A stretch of 64,000 bases of DNA from positions 2,852,001-2,916,000 of the forward strand of contig NC_135244.1 of the NCBI RefSeq assembly GCF_947623445.1, given 5' to 3'. The position numbers and the translations under genes were made by a program. Numbering within the stretch: position 1 is the stretch's first letter; every line of letters begins with the position of its first letter. The notes below the pieces were generated by a model that was given only the letters and a program-made list of their open reading frames with translations, did not search any database and was not told the origin of the DNA. The stretch is from Clavelina lepadiformis (Eukaryota > Chordata > Ascidiacea > Aplousobranchia > Clavelinidae). This document shows, one piece after another, positions 1 through 13,944 of this stretch.

Positions 1-1764
1 TGGTGTATGCCAAGACAGCCACAGTGCGCTAAATAAATTATATATCAAAAGCGCAACCTAGAGCACACTAGTCGCTAAAACGTGAATCGGTCCCAAAATT
101 GTTTTCGAGTTGACATATGCAACGTATGTTGACTGCCTCTCGCTCTGCTATCGTGTTACAACTTCCGTTTTTCGCGTTGAATTCTTGTAAACAACTTGTG
201 CACTCCAGCGCCTGAGCGATTTCGAAACGCTCTTAATGCCTTTTTTCTGGTTAAATTGGACCGCACGCGGTACCAGCCAACGTAAGACGTAATAATTGCA
301 GTAACGCCCTTCTAATAAAATAGCACTTTAAGCATGTATTGCGTTATTTTGATGTGCGTTACGGCGCGGTGATGAAAATTGTTAACTTCTGGTGTTATTG
401 TAAGACCAGCTGTGGAACCAATCCGCTGTTTTATAAGCCCATTTAACAAAATTTCGGATGGTGGGGTTTTGTTTTAGTTACGGTACTCTGTCGTTCGAAA
501 AAGGAAGGCTGAAAGAATTAAGCAAAATAAGATCACCCTTACGAGCGCGAAAAATGAAGTGCCGGCGCTTCAAGTGGATTGACTAGCTCGGACAATAAGG
601 GTACGACTTAGAAATTTGGCGAATAATATTTACGCCTACGAATAAAGGTACTCGGGCTTAAACTCACATCGGTTGACACAACGACTTGGTCTGAAACGCC
701 GTAACGTGCCCAGAAAAGCGGGAAAAGGCTTACTGGCACTGACATGAAAGGGTTTTGAGAGGAAAAACAACTATTGTTAGGTCTCGAAAACCGAGACCTC
801 GTCAAGATGGCAACAAGACGGCTAGAATAAACAAAGTGCCTTTAAACGGAAAATGCTTTTCAGTCGGTGGGGAAACGAAATACCACAGCGAGCAAATAAA
901 GCTCTTAACACAGGCACAAAGGCAGCCGCATTTAAAGTATATTATTTTACAAACAAAACATTGCTATTGATTCACAGCATTCTAAGCGCACTTCACAGCA
1001 AATGATAACAACGTTATACAACAGCAGCGGCCTTACCGTGCTCTGACAAAACTCAACTCACTGGCTAACGTAAACCTAGTTACCACGGACAAATTCATAA
1101 CAATCAAACTGCTAATGTCAATAAAGTCAGCCCACGGCCAAATACACCCTGTACCGTTTGCTAACTAGATGTTATAGTTTGTTATAGTTTAGTTTGATGT
1201 AACTAGATATAACCAGGCAACAAAACAATGCGCGGGAAAGACGTACAAACTAGGCCTATAACTTTACTTGTTAACGGCACATAAACATGTCGAAATACTC
1301 ACGGTTGCGAAACTTTGCAACATGTTTATAACTATCTGCACCTGCTGCGCGCAGTACTGTTCAAGTCTGGCACCAACCTACTGCATGCCATACATCATCC
1401 AATGACGTGTACTTGTTTAATACTAATAAGGCTTGTCATAACAACAAAAATGATTTATGTGGTCACAAATCAACATGTCATGCAGGTCTCAAAAGAGTCA
1501 CCTGCTGTTCTAAAAATGTTGTACGTCAATAAGTACATTGCAACACAGGTCGTGTGTAGTAGGTCGCGAAATCCTGTCAACGAGCGCCATTACTCACTTT
1601 TCTTAGCGTCTTCCTTATGAAATGCAACCTCAATTTATCAACTTTACCCTAACCTAGTTTACATCTGACGAAATGGCTAAGTTATAGTACTATGAAAGCT
1701 ACGAAACGTCTCCTAATGAACAACAACTCGATCCTTCGCTTATAATCTTGACATATTTTGATCA
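1..1764. other. No gene recognised
   Basis: The stretch holds only short open frames, most lacking an ATG start and none resembling a known family. I see no convincing exon, RNA gene or repeat in it. It could be intergenic sequence or part of a long intron of a gene outside the window. Confidence 0.4.
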
Positions 1765-2012
1765 GTATAAACCAGTGGTTTTCAACCTGGAGGTCATTAG
1801 CCTTTTTTTAGGGGTCGCGAGAGCTTTCAATGAGTATAAAGTTAATACATGAGTCTTTGTTTAACAGCAATATCATTTACTCGTTTTTATTTTGCTATTG
1901 TGAATGCACAACAACATTACATATGTTTAGCTGGAAATTTTAGGAAGTCTGATTATATTGTGTTGCAAAATGGGTCGCTGAATGAAAAAGGTTGAAAACC
2001 ACTGGTATAAAC
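1765..2012. mobile_element. hAT-type MITE (232 bp) with 8-bp target duplication
   Basis: The element spans 1773-2004. It starts CAGTGGTTTTCAACCT and ends with the inverse complement, AGGTTGAAAACCACTG. It is flanked on both sides by the 8-bp direct repeat GTATAAAC (1765-1772 and 2005-2012). An 8-bp duplication with CAG...CTG termini is diagnostic of hAT elements. It carries no coding capacity, so it must have been mobilised by a transposase encoded elsewhere. Confidence 0.9.
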
Positions 2013-5000
2013 AAAAAGCTTATTAAAAAACCTTTACGCCTACATAGTTCCTTCTTACACTTGTATACCGCAAAAAAGCAGTTGCGTAATACTTGTGTAA
2101 GCTTACAGTCACATGATCTTATATAGTCCAAAGAGTAAATGATGATAAATTTCTAATTTTTTATCACGAAAACACAGACACGGGAATTTCTCCCAAATCC
2201 CAGTGCGTCGTTATAAGCAAATATTATCGAAGAAACTAAGTTTGTTAAATGGGTTCAACTCAGGAAATTTCAGTCTTTTGCGGGGACTTGGGAATTCCAC
2301 AACGGCTTTGAATTGGCGAAATTTGACCTTTAACCTCTTCGAAAAACAACCTGAAAATTTCGGGGTGTCAGGAGTTGCTTTGAGTACCTAGTCCCCTAGT
2401 CCCTAGTCCCCTTTCTAACTCTAACCCCTTCCGGGATCCTTGTAAAGTGACCACAGTTAGAATGAGAGTAGTCTGATTAACAATGAGTCACAAAATGTTC
2501 AGTTTCTATCCAAAGAACTACTCTTTCCACTTCAAAAGATGCTAATTAAAAATTGATACTAGTTTTTTACAAGCTTCCCCTCCGCACTTGTGCTTGTCAA
2601 TCTTACATCGTGTACCACGTTGCACGCGCTCGTGTTTACACTAACACGGTCTTTTTTCCCTGACGCACAGTCGTCTCTGTTTTATAAGGCTGCTTTTTTC
2701 TCGCCGCCGCAGGCCACGTACAAGAGTCACGTTTTTTTTATTAAAATAAAATAAAAAAAATCCCAACGTTGCGTGCTACGTATACGGCTATATGCGCTGA
2801 GATGAAGCCGTGCGTAAGACAATCAACGTCACAAGGGCAAAGGTTGTTATGAATATGCATATAGCCATTACAAGTTAGTCGCCGTTAAAACGTAATAATC
2901 GCATGTTATCGTTTCCTCTGCGTCTAAAATAAAAATGTGGGAAAGATTTTCGATATTTCCAGCAGTCCATGCGTAACGGAAATACGGTAAAAACTTAATT
3001 AACTTTCAATCTGCTTAATAACAGTTCCTATTTCGACAGATGCTTGCTTTCCGGTTAAGCTTTTTAAAGGAAATTCCCCTCTGACCACAGACACTTGTTT
3101 ATCAGGACGACAGCTAATATCGTTTTAAAGATTTATGTTTCCCGTAACACGAAACTAAGTTTTTTGCCAACTACTATACAGGCCTCACGTGCGGTATGTA
3201 GGCATGAATTTTGCACTTGTACACAACCTAAAACGTACATTTACTGGCAGCAATGGACTATGTATCTGGTACAACTGCAAGTAGGCCCTAATGACTTCCC
3301 AAACTGCTTCACCAAGAAACCACGAAACTTTATGTTGCTGTGTATGATAGCGTATGGTTTCTTAACCTACGTTTTTGGCTGGCAAGCGATATTACGAAAG
3401 GTAGTCATTGTTCCAATTGCCGGTATTCTGCAATAACAGCGGATGAAATAATTGGTAACGCCTTGCCCACGCCAAGCTTAACCACCTTTGTTTGCTAAAT
3501 ACGGCTTGAAAAAAAGACAGCAAGCTTATGCGAAAGGTCTTTTCATATGTCGTCTTCCAAGATTTCCCAAGGTAAATAATGCTTAAGAAATTCAGATCAG
3601 TTAGACTAACTAACCCGGAAATCGTGCCAGTACAAGTAGCAAACCAAATAGTAAATTGCAAAAATAAAACATGAATCAATAATGACGATAGTTGTGTATG
3701 TAATCTGTTGCTTAAAGGAAGTTGTGATTACAAATAGGGTCAAAATGATTTTCAGCATAAAATAAAGGTTTACTACTTCCGGGTTAATCAAGGAAGTTTG
3801 GTTTCTTAACAACCAGGAAACAAAAACTAGTGGAATCAACACAAGCAATTATTCCTGGAATATAGAAACAGTTAAAAAGTCAAAGAATTATTATTTTTGC
3901 CCAATGGAGGCCTGGGCAAGCAATGCTTTCCGTACATAAAATTAATAGTCAACAGCAAATGAGCATAGACATTTCATTGTACATATAAACCGAACCAAAT
4001 ATCGGTTACAGTGCATTATCACTTTGCCCAAAAACGTCTTCGTCGAATGACGTCACGTTATCAATACGTCACAGCTACATACGTAAGAGATGGATATGTG
4101 TGAGCATGGTGTAAAACTTTGGTGGGAATAATTGTGATGTCACTCACTTTTGAAGGTTTTGCCATTTGAGATTGGCTAAGTGTCTATGATTCCAGTGACG
4201 TTTATTGTTTAGCATGCGCCGACGGATGTCCTGTGTTAATATCACGACGGTCATAAATCCTAGAGGCCATACTCAAAATAAGCGAAACTAAACACGGACT
4301 TGCGAATGTTTCAGGATACCAATTAGCCGGCATGTCTATTGAACTGTCATCATTTGCCAAGGCGTCAAAATGCGGCCCACAAGTGTACTAATTAGGTGAA
4401 AATGTGCTCGCCAATGCGACGTCTACATCAGAAAACGTTTAATACTTAAGAAAAAAAAGATTTATAGTAGCATGTAACGTAGTAGCCTATAGTTACCTTT
4501 CTCTCTTTCTCGGCTTTCCTCTTTGTCCAAGGCTGGCACAGGCTGGCAAGGCATCTCCATAACTTGTTTTCTGCGGACATAAACATGCAATTTTACACGT
4601 ACTTAACCTGAACAGTCATTTCCCCAATTCTTGTTTTTAGTCGTGACAAAGGAGGTCATTTCTTGCGTCATAATGGGCAAACAAAAGCGCTAACGAATAC
4701 GCGGTTTTTCCATTGGTTCGAATCGGGCCAGTTTGTTTGGTTTTCGGGGACAATTTATTGTTGTAGGATATGGTTGGAGATGAATTATTTTGCTCATAAA
4801 ACAACAGTTCCCGAAATATTTTTCTAAATAGACTTTTGATGTGTTGTTTTCTTGAAACTGAAGTGACGTTAATTCTGGAAAACCGCCCATTCGACGCGGA
4901 ACGAATTTCCAATGAAAATCACGAATCCCGGCAAAGGTTCAAATTTTAGTAACTTTTAAAACACGAATTTAGTCGCCGGCACGCAATATAAGTCATCAGT

Positions 5001-8000
5001 CATCCCTAAAAAGGTTTGAAATATGAGCGAATAATGGCATGCGAGAAACCGAGTGTCATAATCCTAGTCTAACAGAGATGCACGCGTAAACTCTAATCAC
5101 CACAACAACACTACTCTTTGTCAAGTCAAAAGTGAATTGCTTTCATTCAAAATAAAGTTTTCTACCAGGGTATGCTGCCGAACATAAATTATTTGAAGCG
5201 GTTGCGTTCAATTTCTAAATGTTTTTAACCCTACAGTGTGTTACAAGGCAAATGCCCTATTAATATGTCTTTATTGGAGTCATTATTGCAGGCGTATGTT
5301 GCACCGTCATTCAACTTTGTTTATTGTTATCATTATCCATCGCTTATTAACCGCACGAAGCCAAATAATCAACACACCGTAAACTACCTGCTGTTCAGCC
5401 TATTATCGTTTGATTGACACAATCACGACGTTTATAGGCTATACAGCCTCCTGCATTTTGCAAAGGTTTATTGTAAACAAATAAGCAGTGAATATCCTTA
5501 ATTCAGTGCAGTTTGGATTGGAGGCGTCGGAAATAGCCTCGATACTCGATGACACGCCTACAACCCTGTATCTAGATGTTGTTTTTTAATACCAGGTCTG
5601 CCATTTTTGCTCAAGTCTTTAGAAAAACATCATACCCGATGGCAGGTCATTCTTTTGTGAGGCAACACGGTTTTATTATGACGTAAATTTTGGCGCCTAG
5701 ACTAAGAACACAGTCTCATTCCGTATATTACGTGATAAACGGAGTTTCTAAAAATTGCATGACATTTCCGTCAAACATGAAATTGTAACGTTCGTGTGCA
5801 AATTTGTAAAGGGCAAATAAAACGTAATGAATAAAATGGGGGTATTTTTAGCAAAAGTACCAATAAAACGCTCATAAAATTGCATTACAGCTTTATTTTT
5901 AAATTTAAGTTTGAATTTATCTAAAGTACGGTTTTGGCCATATAGGGTAAGTTTCGCGTTAATTGCTGATCTACTGAACGCCAGTACACAGCATAGATGA
6001 CGGAACAAAAACATACTAAATCGCAAGCCGGCTCAAAGAGCAGTTATCCTGTATAGGTGTACAAAACTGAAAACTGAATAAAACAGGGATAACAGCGACG
6101 TTTACGTGTTTCGTGACGTGAGACGCCATTGTATTTCAGAACAAACAAGGGTACTGGAAAAGGCTTTGTCGGCTTTCTTACCGTTCAAAGGTTTTGTCGC
6201 TTTTTGCCTCTCGGTAGGTTTGTATTTGTGACTGTGTGTGTGCTTGTTTTCATTTTCTTCCATTGTCTCCGAACAATTGTTGTTTGTTGGACGATGTTGT
6301 CATAATAACATTATTTCAAAACCCAAACAACTTGAAGCTAACAATAACAGATGGATGCTCTAAGTGGGCAATTCTTGTTATTCGTCCAGAAATAATGTCA
6401 TGGCGATCGCCGTATTCATCATAGATCGGTCACTGGTGCAGGACGTACGCCAATCGAAGGCAGTATGTATAATGATGATGTAATACAATTAACACATCCG
6501 ATATTATTGTTGATTACTGAAACGCCATAAGTCAACAAAGATCGTATAACATTGCTGAAACTTATTCTATTTTTAAGTAAAATTCTTTCGCCATTTCTGT
6601 CAAGTCATCGGTGATTTAATGGCCAATGACCACGCTAGAAACATTTCCAAGAACGCTGAGTACCATTTAAACACGATTTAAAATGCTATTCATATATCAT
6701 GGTTTAGTTATGCAACCGCGTTTACATAATCTTTCAATTGATGGACCTACGTTGTTTCCTGTCTGAAATCGATTGAACATTTACTCCAAACAACGGCGTT
6801 TGCATGCAGCTGACAGTAACCACTTTCTAATTTTAGAACTGAAGTGTTGTAACTTTGAATGGCACAGTAGGCTGTTGCACTTTATCATCATCTAGCGGTG
6901 GAAATTAAATGCACCAGAGCAAGAGCCAATAAGTTTGGATGTTATCTTTTTGTTGGACATTTATTGCTAGGCGTTGGCATTTATGAAGGTGACAGTTTTA
7001 CGACCACCTATTATGCAAATACAATCATTTCACTTTTACTTTGTTGTGGGTCTGCAATGGTCCTTAGGTAAACAACGTAACAGCATAAAAGTCTGGAAAT
7101 TTCAAACGCTTCCAAAATATCATGTCTATATTAAATCATGCGCAGTTTGCTATTTACATAATAGCGATAAACACTTCATAAAGGTCACGTTGTAAGCCAG
7201 ACATGCAACAACTACTTATATCGAGCCATCGTGCAAAGTTCGATTTGGACAAAACGTGACATGATATTAAATTGGCCTCTTTAACAGAACTCACGTTAAA
7301 ATGCTCAAGTCAAGTGTTTTGGACCTATTGCCGTCTTCTTGGCAAGGTGGGTAAGTCTCGGATTTCAAAAAATTACAGATTCTTGCTAAGTTTGCGAAGT
7401 ACTTGACAAAAAAACAAGGTTCCATCAGTCGCAAACAAAAAGCGTATTTGACTCATTGTTTATTTTACGGGTAGGTCCGGTTTAAGCCAACACAAACCAG
7501 ATTAAACCGGTCGTCGTTGTTCTCTCAGCCATAACAACTGTAACAGGCGTTTTGGAATTGTTTGTTTCGTCGGTGTGACGTAATAAAAGAAAGAGGAAGG
7601 CCAAACAAACAAGAGCGGCAAGGTAAACATAGGTTTAAAATTTAACTAACATTCCCGCCCAAACGAACGTGTTCAACGGTCTTAGATTTAAAAAGAAACA
7701 AAAATCTTTTTCGATAAGTATTTACAGTAAGCCTCCTAAAAACAACATAAGCAATTTACAGTCATTCTGACGTAACAGTTACCCGTCCCAGTACAACAGC
7801 GGTATGGGAGCAGTGAAATGCGTCATTCCCGTTCCAAAACTGACATTTCGTTGATTAAGAACTCTTGAAACATTCGGTTTATTGAACCGAGTGACATTTT
7901 TATGGTTAATAACTATTAGATATTAAACTATTCTCCGTCAAATCAACAGACTCCGACGTTCGCCTCGAGCCGGGCGAAACGGAAATTTTTTATCCGCAAA

Positions 8001-11000
8001 TCCACCGCAAGAATTGTCAGCCTTAAGCAAGTCGAAATATACAAGAACTGAACGAAAAAAAAATGTTTTTAAACGTTGGTACGTTTATGCTTAAATCTTA
8101 TACTGCTTGTTATTATTATTGTTACTTATTATTGTGAAAACGGGATAATTCTTTCAGCATTATACTAACTCAAATTCCGTTTCTTTAATATTTATCATAA
8201 AAAGTAAGTAAAGTATTGTTATAATTCTCAACACTAGGTACTTACTGTATTGACAACAAGTATGTGTTGTTTATTCTTCGCGTATACAACTGTCGCTTAT
8301 TGTTTAGTGCGGTGCATTTGGAGGTGTAGTTAACGCTTGGAGATTGCATTGCACGTAGCGAACATGTCTTTACGAACTCGAATTCATAATTAAATATTTT
8401 GTGCATGCCAATAAATTTTTGACACAGTTCGATTACAAAGAAGACTTTTACTAAAAATAAAACCCTTTTACTGCGTCAATCATGCATTTCATTTTGTCAT
8501 TTTGCGGTATCTGTGGACGATATATATAGTAAATTCGTTTGCTTATAGAGCGGTTTTGTACGTTGTTCAAATTAAATGGAATTTTTAGCCCAAGAACAAT
8601 TAAAACCTTAATGAATGAAGCAACCGTGACGCACATTCCTGTATAATAAGGTCTAATACCAAATGCGATCTTCAAAATCAGAGCAATGTAGAACAAATGT
8701 AAAAACACTTTGAAATCATACCGTTTGCCGTATTAGCGACCTTTATACTACACAACACCGTAATAACAAAGCAATATTGTAAACGAGACAAGTGTGCATG
8801 TCAACCAACAGCGAATGCGATAGCCTGACATTTGAGGCTGTATCCGACGCGTTAAAAAGAATCCTCTTTGTGGGGTAACTTACGGTCATCGCGTGCTGAC
8901 GGAACTCTTAAAGTTCATTATCACGTACCCTTGACGAAGGTAGCATTTTGAATGCCTATGTTTGGTAAAAGTTGGCAGAAAAAGCCTCCAAATTTAGCCG
9001 CCAGAGGTCGCGTGTTTATGGTGTACGGTTTAAAATAACTCGATGTATGTGCGCAGTGATGCTACATAAACCGGGGCTTTGTTGATATCTCGTTTCTACT
9101 CGCACGCTATTCTGTTTTTGGTCAAGTGCATACGAAACCGCGTAACTACGCGCAGATGAAACGGGAGACAAAACGCTGAAATGTATCTTTTCTGGGCTCA
9201 TTTTGTGACGAACATCGGTCTTTCAAAATACAACGGCGATAAAAGGTTGAAAGTCGATGATAATGATCTTTTACACATAGTTTACTATTTTTTGTTTCTA
9301 TGATTGGCGGCGTTTGCGTGTGCGAAATCAGTTAACTTATCAAAGCAATCTGGGTCGCGTGCATTCACAGGGCAGGCGCTGCAGCAAATATGGGGTGAAG
9401 GGCAAAAATAGGGCCCTATCTCTGTAAATATCTTTCACTCAAAAGGGTATTTTTTATGAAGGCGGATTCATATTATTGCCGCAATGCACGCAAACCACTC
9501 GCTCTTTCGTAAAATACTTTACCAGGAAATGCCAAATGCGTCATTAGCTAAACTTTTCGCCAACGGCAAATGTAAACTTGGAGTGGATTTTTTCGAAGCC
9601 TCAACATACCCAAGTCTGCAAATTATCAGCCGACCGTCGATACGGCAATCAGATTCTTATCTCAAAGAAAAACAATAAACAATTGCTGCAGGTTTTCGGC
9701 GTGAGAACGATACAGATTAAACGCCCCACGACCATTTGCCTCCCTTGTTTGCTAATATGTATGCTCCTTATCATATCGAAACAGTTGGACGTTTCAGAGA
9801 AGCAAACTTGTTTCCATTTCAGAGAATTACGTCTGGAGTTATAAAACCTGGAAACTGTCAACACGGAGAGAAGTCAATAACTTGTGTAAGAGGTCAACTC
9901 CCGTCGCTAAAGTTTACCACTGAGTGTTTCGAAGTGATTACGTGTTTCCGGTTTAAATGGATTTTTGGATCATTTCTCTTAAGAGATTAGATATCCGCTA
10001 TAGATATGAAATCTTGCGTTGGAAGAAGTTAAAGCATTATCGATCATCTTCTTACGAATTTGAATTGTTGAAAGCACGTGTCGTATTTCGGGCAAAGCGT
10101 GGAAAGAGAAAAACATAGCCACATGTTATATTAGCCCGCACCATGAGACACTGAATTTAACTACTTATTTCATCGAGTTGCGTTGCGTCATTTCATTGGA
10201 ATAAAAGAGTAGTTTTAACCCAATCCAGAGCTTAGAAACGCGCATACTTTGCTTATAACTCAAGCACAGTTCTACGACACGTGTTTTGCCGACAGCACGT
10301 GGTCCCACACCAAAACGGTCACGCAAGAGTAAATCCACATTTTCCATTTTAATAGTCAATACATGTAGTAAGATAAAAAAGTTCACGGGTCGTTTATAAA
10401 TTGATATCAAAATAAAGTAAACAAAATAAAAAGAGCCATGACGACTTTGTCTAAAGTGAAAGCATAATAATAGCAAATTTTTACTTACATCTGTTTCCCA
10501 AGAATTCCGGAATAGGTTGTTTATTGCACTCGCCTGTCTTCTTATAATAAGCTTGACGAAGCTGAATCCGTTGTACGTTTACAGCCAAACAAAAGGTTAT
10601 GGTTACCGATAATAGGTCTGGTAATATTCCACTGACTTGGCCCTTGTGTACACATGTCGGCCCTAACAACAATAAAACATGGTTGCAGTTCTCTTCGTTT
10701 TGGACCCGTATTAAAAGCTCTCTAGCCTGTGTAGGCCCAACTAAACTAACAGTCGCAAAATAAACATCCTCAGTGCAGTTTGTTGAGCCTAGCACGGCGC
10801 GCAGAGCACAAACAAAACGCTTTTTCCAAGAGCTTTTAGCCCTCTGCAAAAGTAAACACGAGGTCCCCCGTTCATTCGTGTTTCCAGGGCCAGAGCAGCT
10901 CAAAGACACACAAACAAAGTTTGTTATAGTCTTGAGTAGCATTCTGGTATCAGCTATTACTTGGTTTTATTATCTGCGTTTACAAGCTTCTATAGCGATC

Positions 11001-13196
11001 CATTTTCTGTTAGATACAAAAACATAAACATATATTCGCAATGTACCAAGTTGTATTAGATTAAGTTCATGTGGATTGCATGCTGGTCATATATATGTTT
11101 CATTGCTAAATAAACAGTCCTGACCTTAACCACAACGGATTCTTACCAAACGATTTTAGCAGTTTTTCAAAATTTATTAGATGCTAAAAACAAAAATCAC
11201 GCGAACTCCCAAAATAATTTAAAAAAATTGTGAGAAGGTTATCGAAAAATTGCTATTTTTGACCTGATGTTATTTCTCGTGCAGTGGAATTATTCCGGTT
11301 TAAGTAGAATTACGTGTTTATATTGTCTGACATTTTGCGAGCTTTTTATTGTTTACTTGACCCATCAGCTCCACCAATCAGTGTTTATCACGTTAACATT
11401 GCTCGTTGCCTTTTTGCCAAAGTAAACGCTTGGATGATGTTTTGTTTTATGATAATCCCTACATTGAGTTTACCAACTGCTGCCCTTAACAAAGCTGTGA
11501 AGAAATGCATTTGCACACATACAGTATGTTTTTTGTCTGATGTGCATTGAATATCCGTTAGAATTCCGTTTTCCAAATCAAACGCTAACTAATAAAAACA
11601 TCGGAAATTTTGTTATTTTGCTAGATATCTCAGACTGATTACAAACCACCTTAAAAAATCACCGTCAGCCATCATTGTTTTAATATTTGTTTCGTTTTTA
11701 TGATCGATAGCATTGACTGCGGGGTCAAAAAACAAACCTTTCAAATTCGTATAATTATTATTTTTCCAGCAAACTTTTAAATAAACTTTAAATAATTCAG
11801 ACCCTTGTTGTACTGATACTGAGACGTTTGTCATTGAAGTAATGGAGAGCAATTTGAGACCTCCCCTTATTGTGGTCCTGTCCTACCCAACAGACGACGA
11901 CCTATAAATTATTCATCGCTTAAAACAAGCATGACGTCAGAGGGAAAACTAAGGATAAATACATAAATTAATGGCGGTAAAATTTATAGCTGTTTACAGT
12001 GGGTGGGCGAAATGTTTGGCTTAGCTTTCGAAGAAAACACCATGTTGTCTTTATACGCAAGCGTAGAACGTCAAGCAACTTCTGTTGTCATTTAACTGAA
12101 ACAAGGGGTGTTTGATATTTTCACTTACCGTCAGTGACAACAGCAGTGTTTTTAATACTTTTTATACAGTGTTTGAACAAGGATGGACGATTTTAAATCT
12201 TGTCGGATTGTAGAGCCATACACTGGAAAGAAAACACACAAAACTGCGACGATAACACAAGGTTTCCTCTTAAAAAATAGTCTCTTTTTATTGTTTGTCG
12301 ATTGACGTGGCAGCGTTAGCAACCAGACAGGAACGCGGGGTGTGTCACACATAGTGCAAGTTATCATAGCGTCGCAGTAAACATTTTGACTTCCCTGAGT
12401 TGGTCTTGTGATACAAAACTACTCTTGAGCGCTGCATCAAAGAAACTGCAGAAGTGTTTTATTTTATACGGTCACTAAATGGCGCAAAACCACAGTCTAA
12501 CTCGCAAGATGAGTAAACAAATCAGAAATGAAAAGGTCGTTAAAACATCTTCAATCATTCTTTGGCTTTAAGGTTATGGTAAATGTAAGTTATTTTAAGA
12601 AAGTATCACTGAGTACATGTATTGAAAAAAATAAAGTTAAAGTCACACAAAAGTCATGTCTGCAAAAAGATTCGTGCAGGCCACGCAAATCAACCATTTG
12701 CGTTTGGTTTGGGTAACTACACCGCCCCCAAACAGTAACAGCAACTAACGCAAAATCGCATCGTTGTCATTTGACTGCACAGCGAAACATGTTCCGAATA
12801 TTTTAGACGATAATTAAACGATAACAGCATGATGATACAAGCGTATTTAAAATGACGGAGAACATTTAACATCTTGGCATTAACAAAAATCAAGATCAAA
12901 ATAATCGTATAATGCTTAGTTCCTTTTGCAACAGTCATTAGGTTACTTTTAAATTACATAAGATTAAAACCTATTTTTTTGTGGAGCTCATCACCGTTGC
13001 TTTCACAAAAGATTGAAAAGACACTTCTGTAACAAACCTTGGCAACGTAAACTTGTTGTTAAAACACTACGCTTATGGTGGATTAAAATTCCAAATGGTC
13101 TGGCTGTATCTGGCAACCAAGGTTCAAATAAAAACAACGTACTAATAAACGGGTTTCGTTTGTTTTCAGCAGATTTCCAAAATTTTATCGTCAAGC
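2013..13196. other. Long stretch without a supported gene
   Basis: Only unconvincing open frames occur here. The longest (minus strand, 10942-10481, 153 codons) has a possible splice donor near 10490 but matches no family I know. A minus-strand frame at 12365-12152 starts with a true ATG and reads like a signal anchor (basic KKRLFFKRK followed by a hydrophobic run), but no partner exon is evident. Around 2384-2415 there is a short run of tandem CCCTAGT-like units, and an A/T-only run lies near 2735-2760. Nothing else supportable was seen. Confidence 0.35.
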
Positions 13197-13202
13197 TTTA
13201 TT
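13197..13202 (-). terminator. Polyadenylation signal AATAAA of the small secreted-peptide gene
   Basis: Reading the minus strand, AATAAA follows the stop codon of the 13826-13233 gene by about 30 bases. This is a tight but usual distance for a short 3' untranslated region. Confidence 0.5.
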
Positions 13203-13232
13203 AAAAGGCGATCTACAAATCCAATGTAACCG

Positions 13233-13826
13233 CTAGCGGACGCCACGGAACGCAGGCACCGGTGTCGCTTTACTGTTTCCATTTTTTACATTTTGTTCAT
13301 GCACTGTAGGCACAGATTCATTGAAGGTATTTTCACGTTGCAAGAAGTAACAGCGCTTCCGGCACAAGGTATATCCCAAAGAAAACAAATCCATTGACCA
13401 GGAGAGCATTTGACGTTGGGGCTGATTCTGTATAAAAAAGTGTAATTAACTCAAGCAAGATGACGCTTTAAATAATGCTGTTAACTTAATTAGTCGTTTC
13501 CACTCCCTTTAGTGTTCATTAGTATTTCGTTTAAAACATTGGATCATATAAAAGCTTGTATGTGAAGACTGTAAAGCGTACAGATCACTTTTCACCAAGA
13601 ATAATGTCGGTTAAGCAAACCTTCCAGCATAGGTAACGTAGATTACTAAGTTGTATTGTGTTTGAGTTAAAATACTTACACATCTGACGATTCTGAGTGT
13701 TTTGCTAAACCTGGACTCTTTTGAAACATTTTGAATTGAAATTATTTTTGTTCTCCGTATGGGGGCGGCCGAGATCACAAGCAAAAACAACCCAATGGCA
13801 AGAAACAGGATGATTGCTTTTGTCAT
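13233..13826 (-). CDS. Candidate two-exon gene for a small secreted protein (113 aa), family unknown
   Basis: Exon 1 (13826-13680) encodes 49 residues beginning MTKAIILFLAIGLFLLVISA, a textbook signal peptide with likely cleavage before APIRRTK. It ends at a strong donor (TGT|GTAAGT). A good acceptor (TTTTTTATACAG) opens exon 2 (13427-13233) in the same phase, adding 64 residues and a TAG stop. A TATA box lies about 100 bp upstream and AATAAA about 30 bp downstream, so all parts of a small gene are present in order. The mature part has three cysteines, in ...RC and ...LCRKRC..., and basic clusters that could be processing sites. A secreted peptide or hormone precursor is possible, but no family is recognised. 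Oddity: the +1 frame of exon 2 is also open for about 41 codons and encodes six spaced cysteines, but no splice phase I see reaches it. Confidence 0.5.
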
Positions 13827-13926
13827 CTGCTAGATTGAGTCCTGCGGAAATCAGACTTGACGCCGTAGAACTTTGCATGTAAACACTGTAAGCAATTGTC
13901 ATCATAAATCAGAAATGATGGCCCTG

Positions 13927-13936
13927 TTTTTATATA
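13927..13936 (-). promoter_or_regulatory. TATA box (TATATAAAAA)
   Basis: On the minus strand TATATAAAAA precedes the signal-peptide ATG at 13826 by about 100 bases. That would give a start site near 13900 and a short leader. It supports the small secreted-protein gene being real. Confidence 0.45.
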
Positions 13937-13944
13937 CATACCAG

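Noticed and set aside
10481-10942. 153-codon minus-strand open frame with a possible donor near 10490
   Set aside because: No recognisable motif, and its start lies upstream of an internal acceptor-like sequence. The best splice continuation ends after about 14 codons. Not enough to call a gene.
12152-12367. Minus-strand frame with an ATG and signal-anchor-like stretch
   Set aside because: No convincing second exon, promoter or polyadenylation signal. Hydrophobic frames are common in AT-rich DNA.
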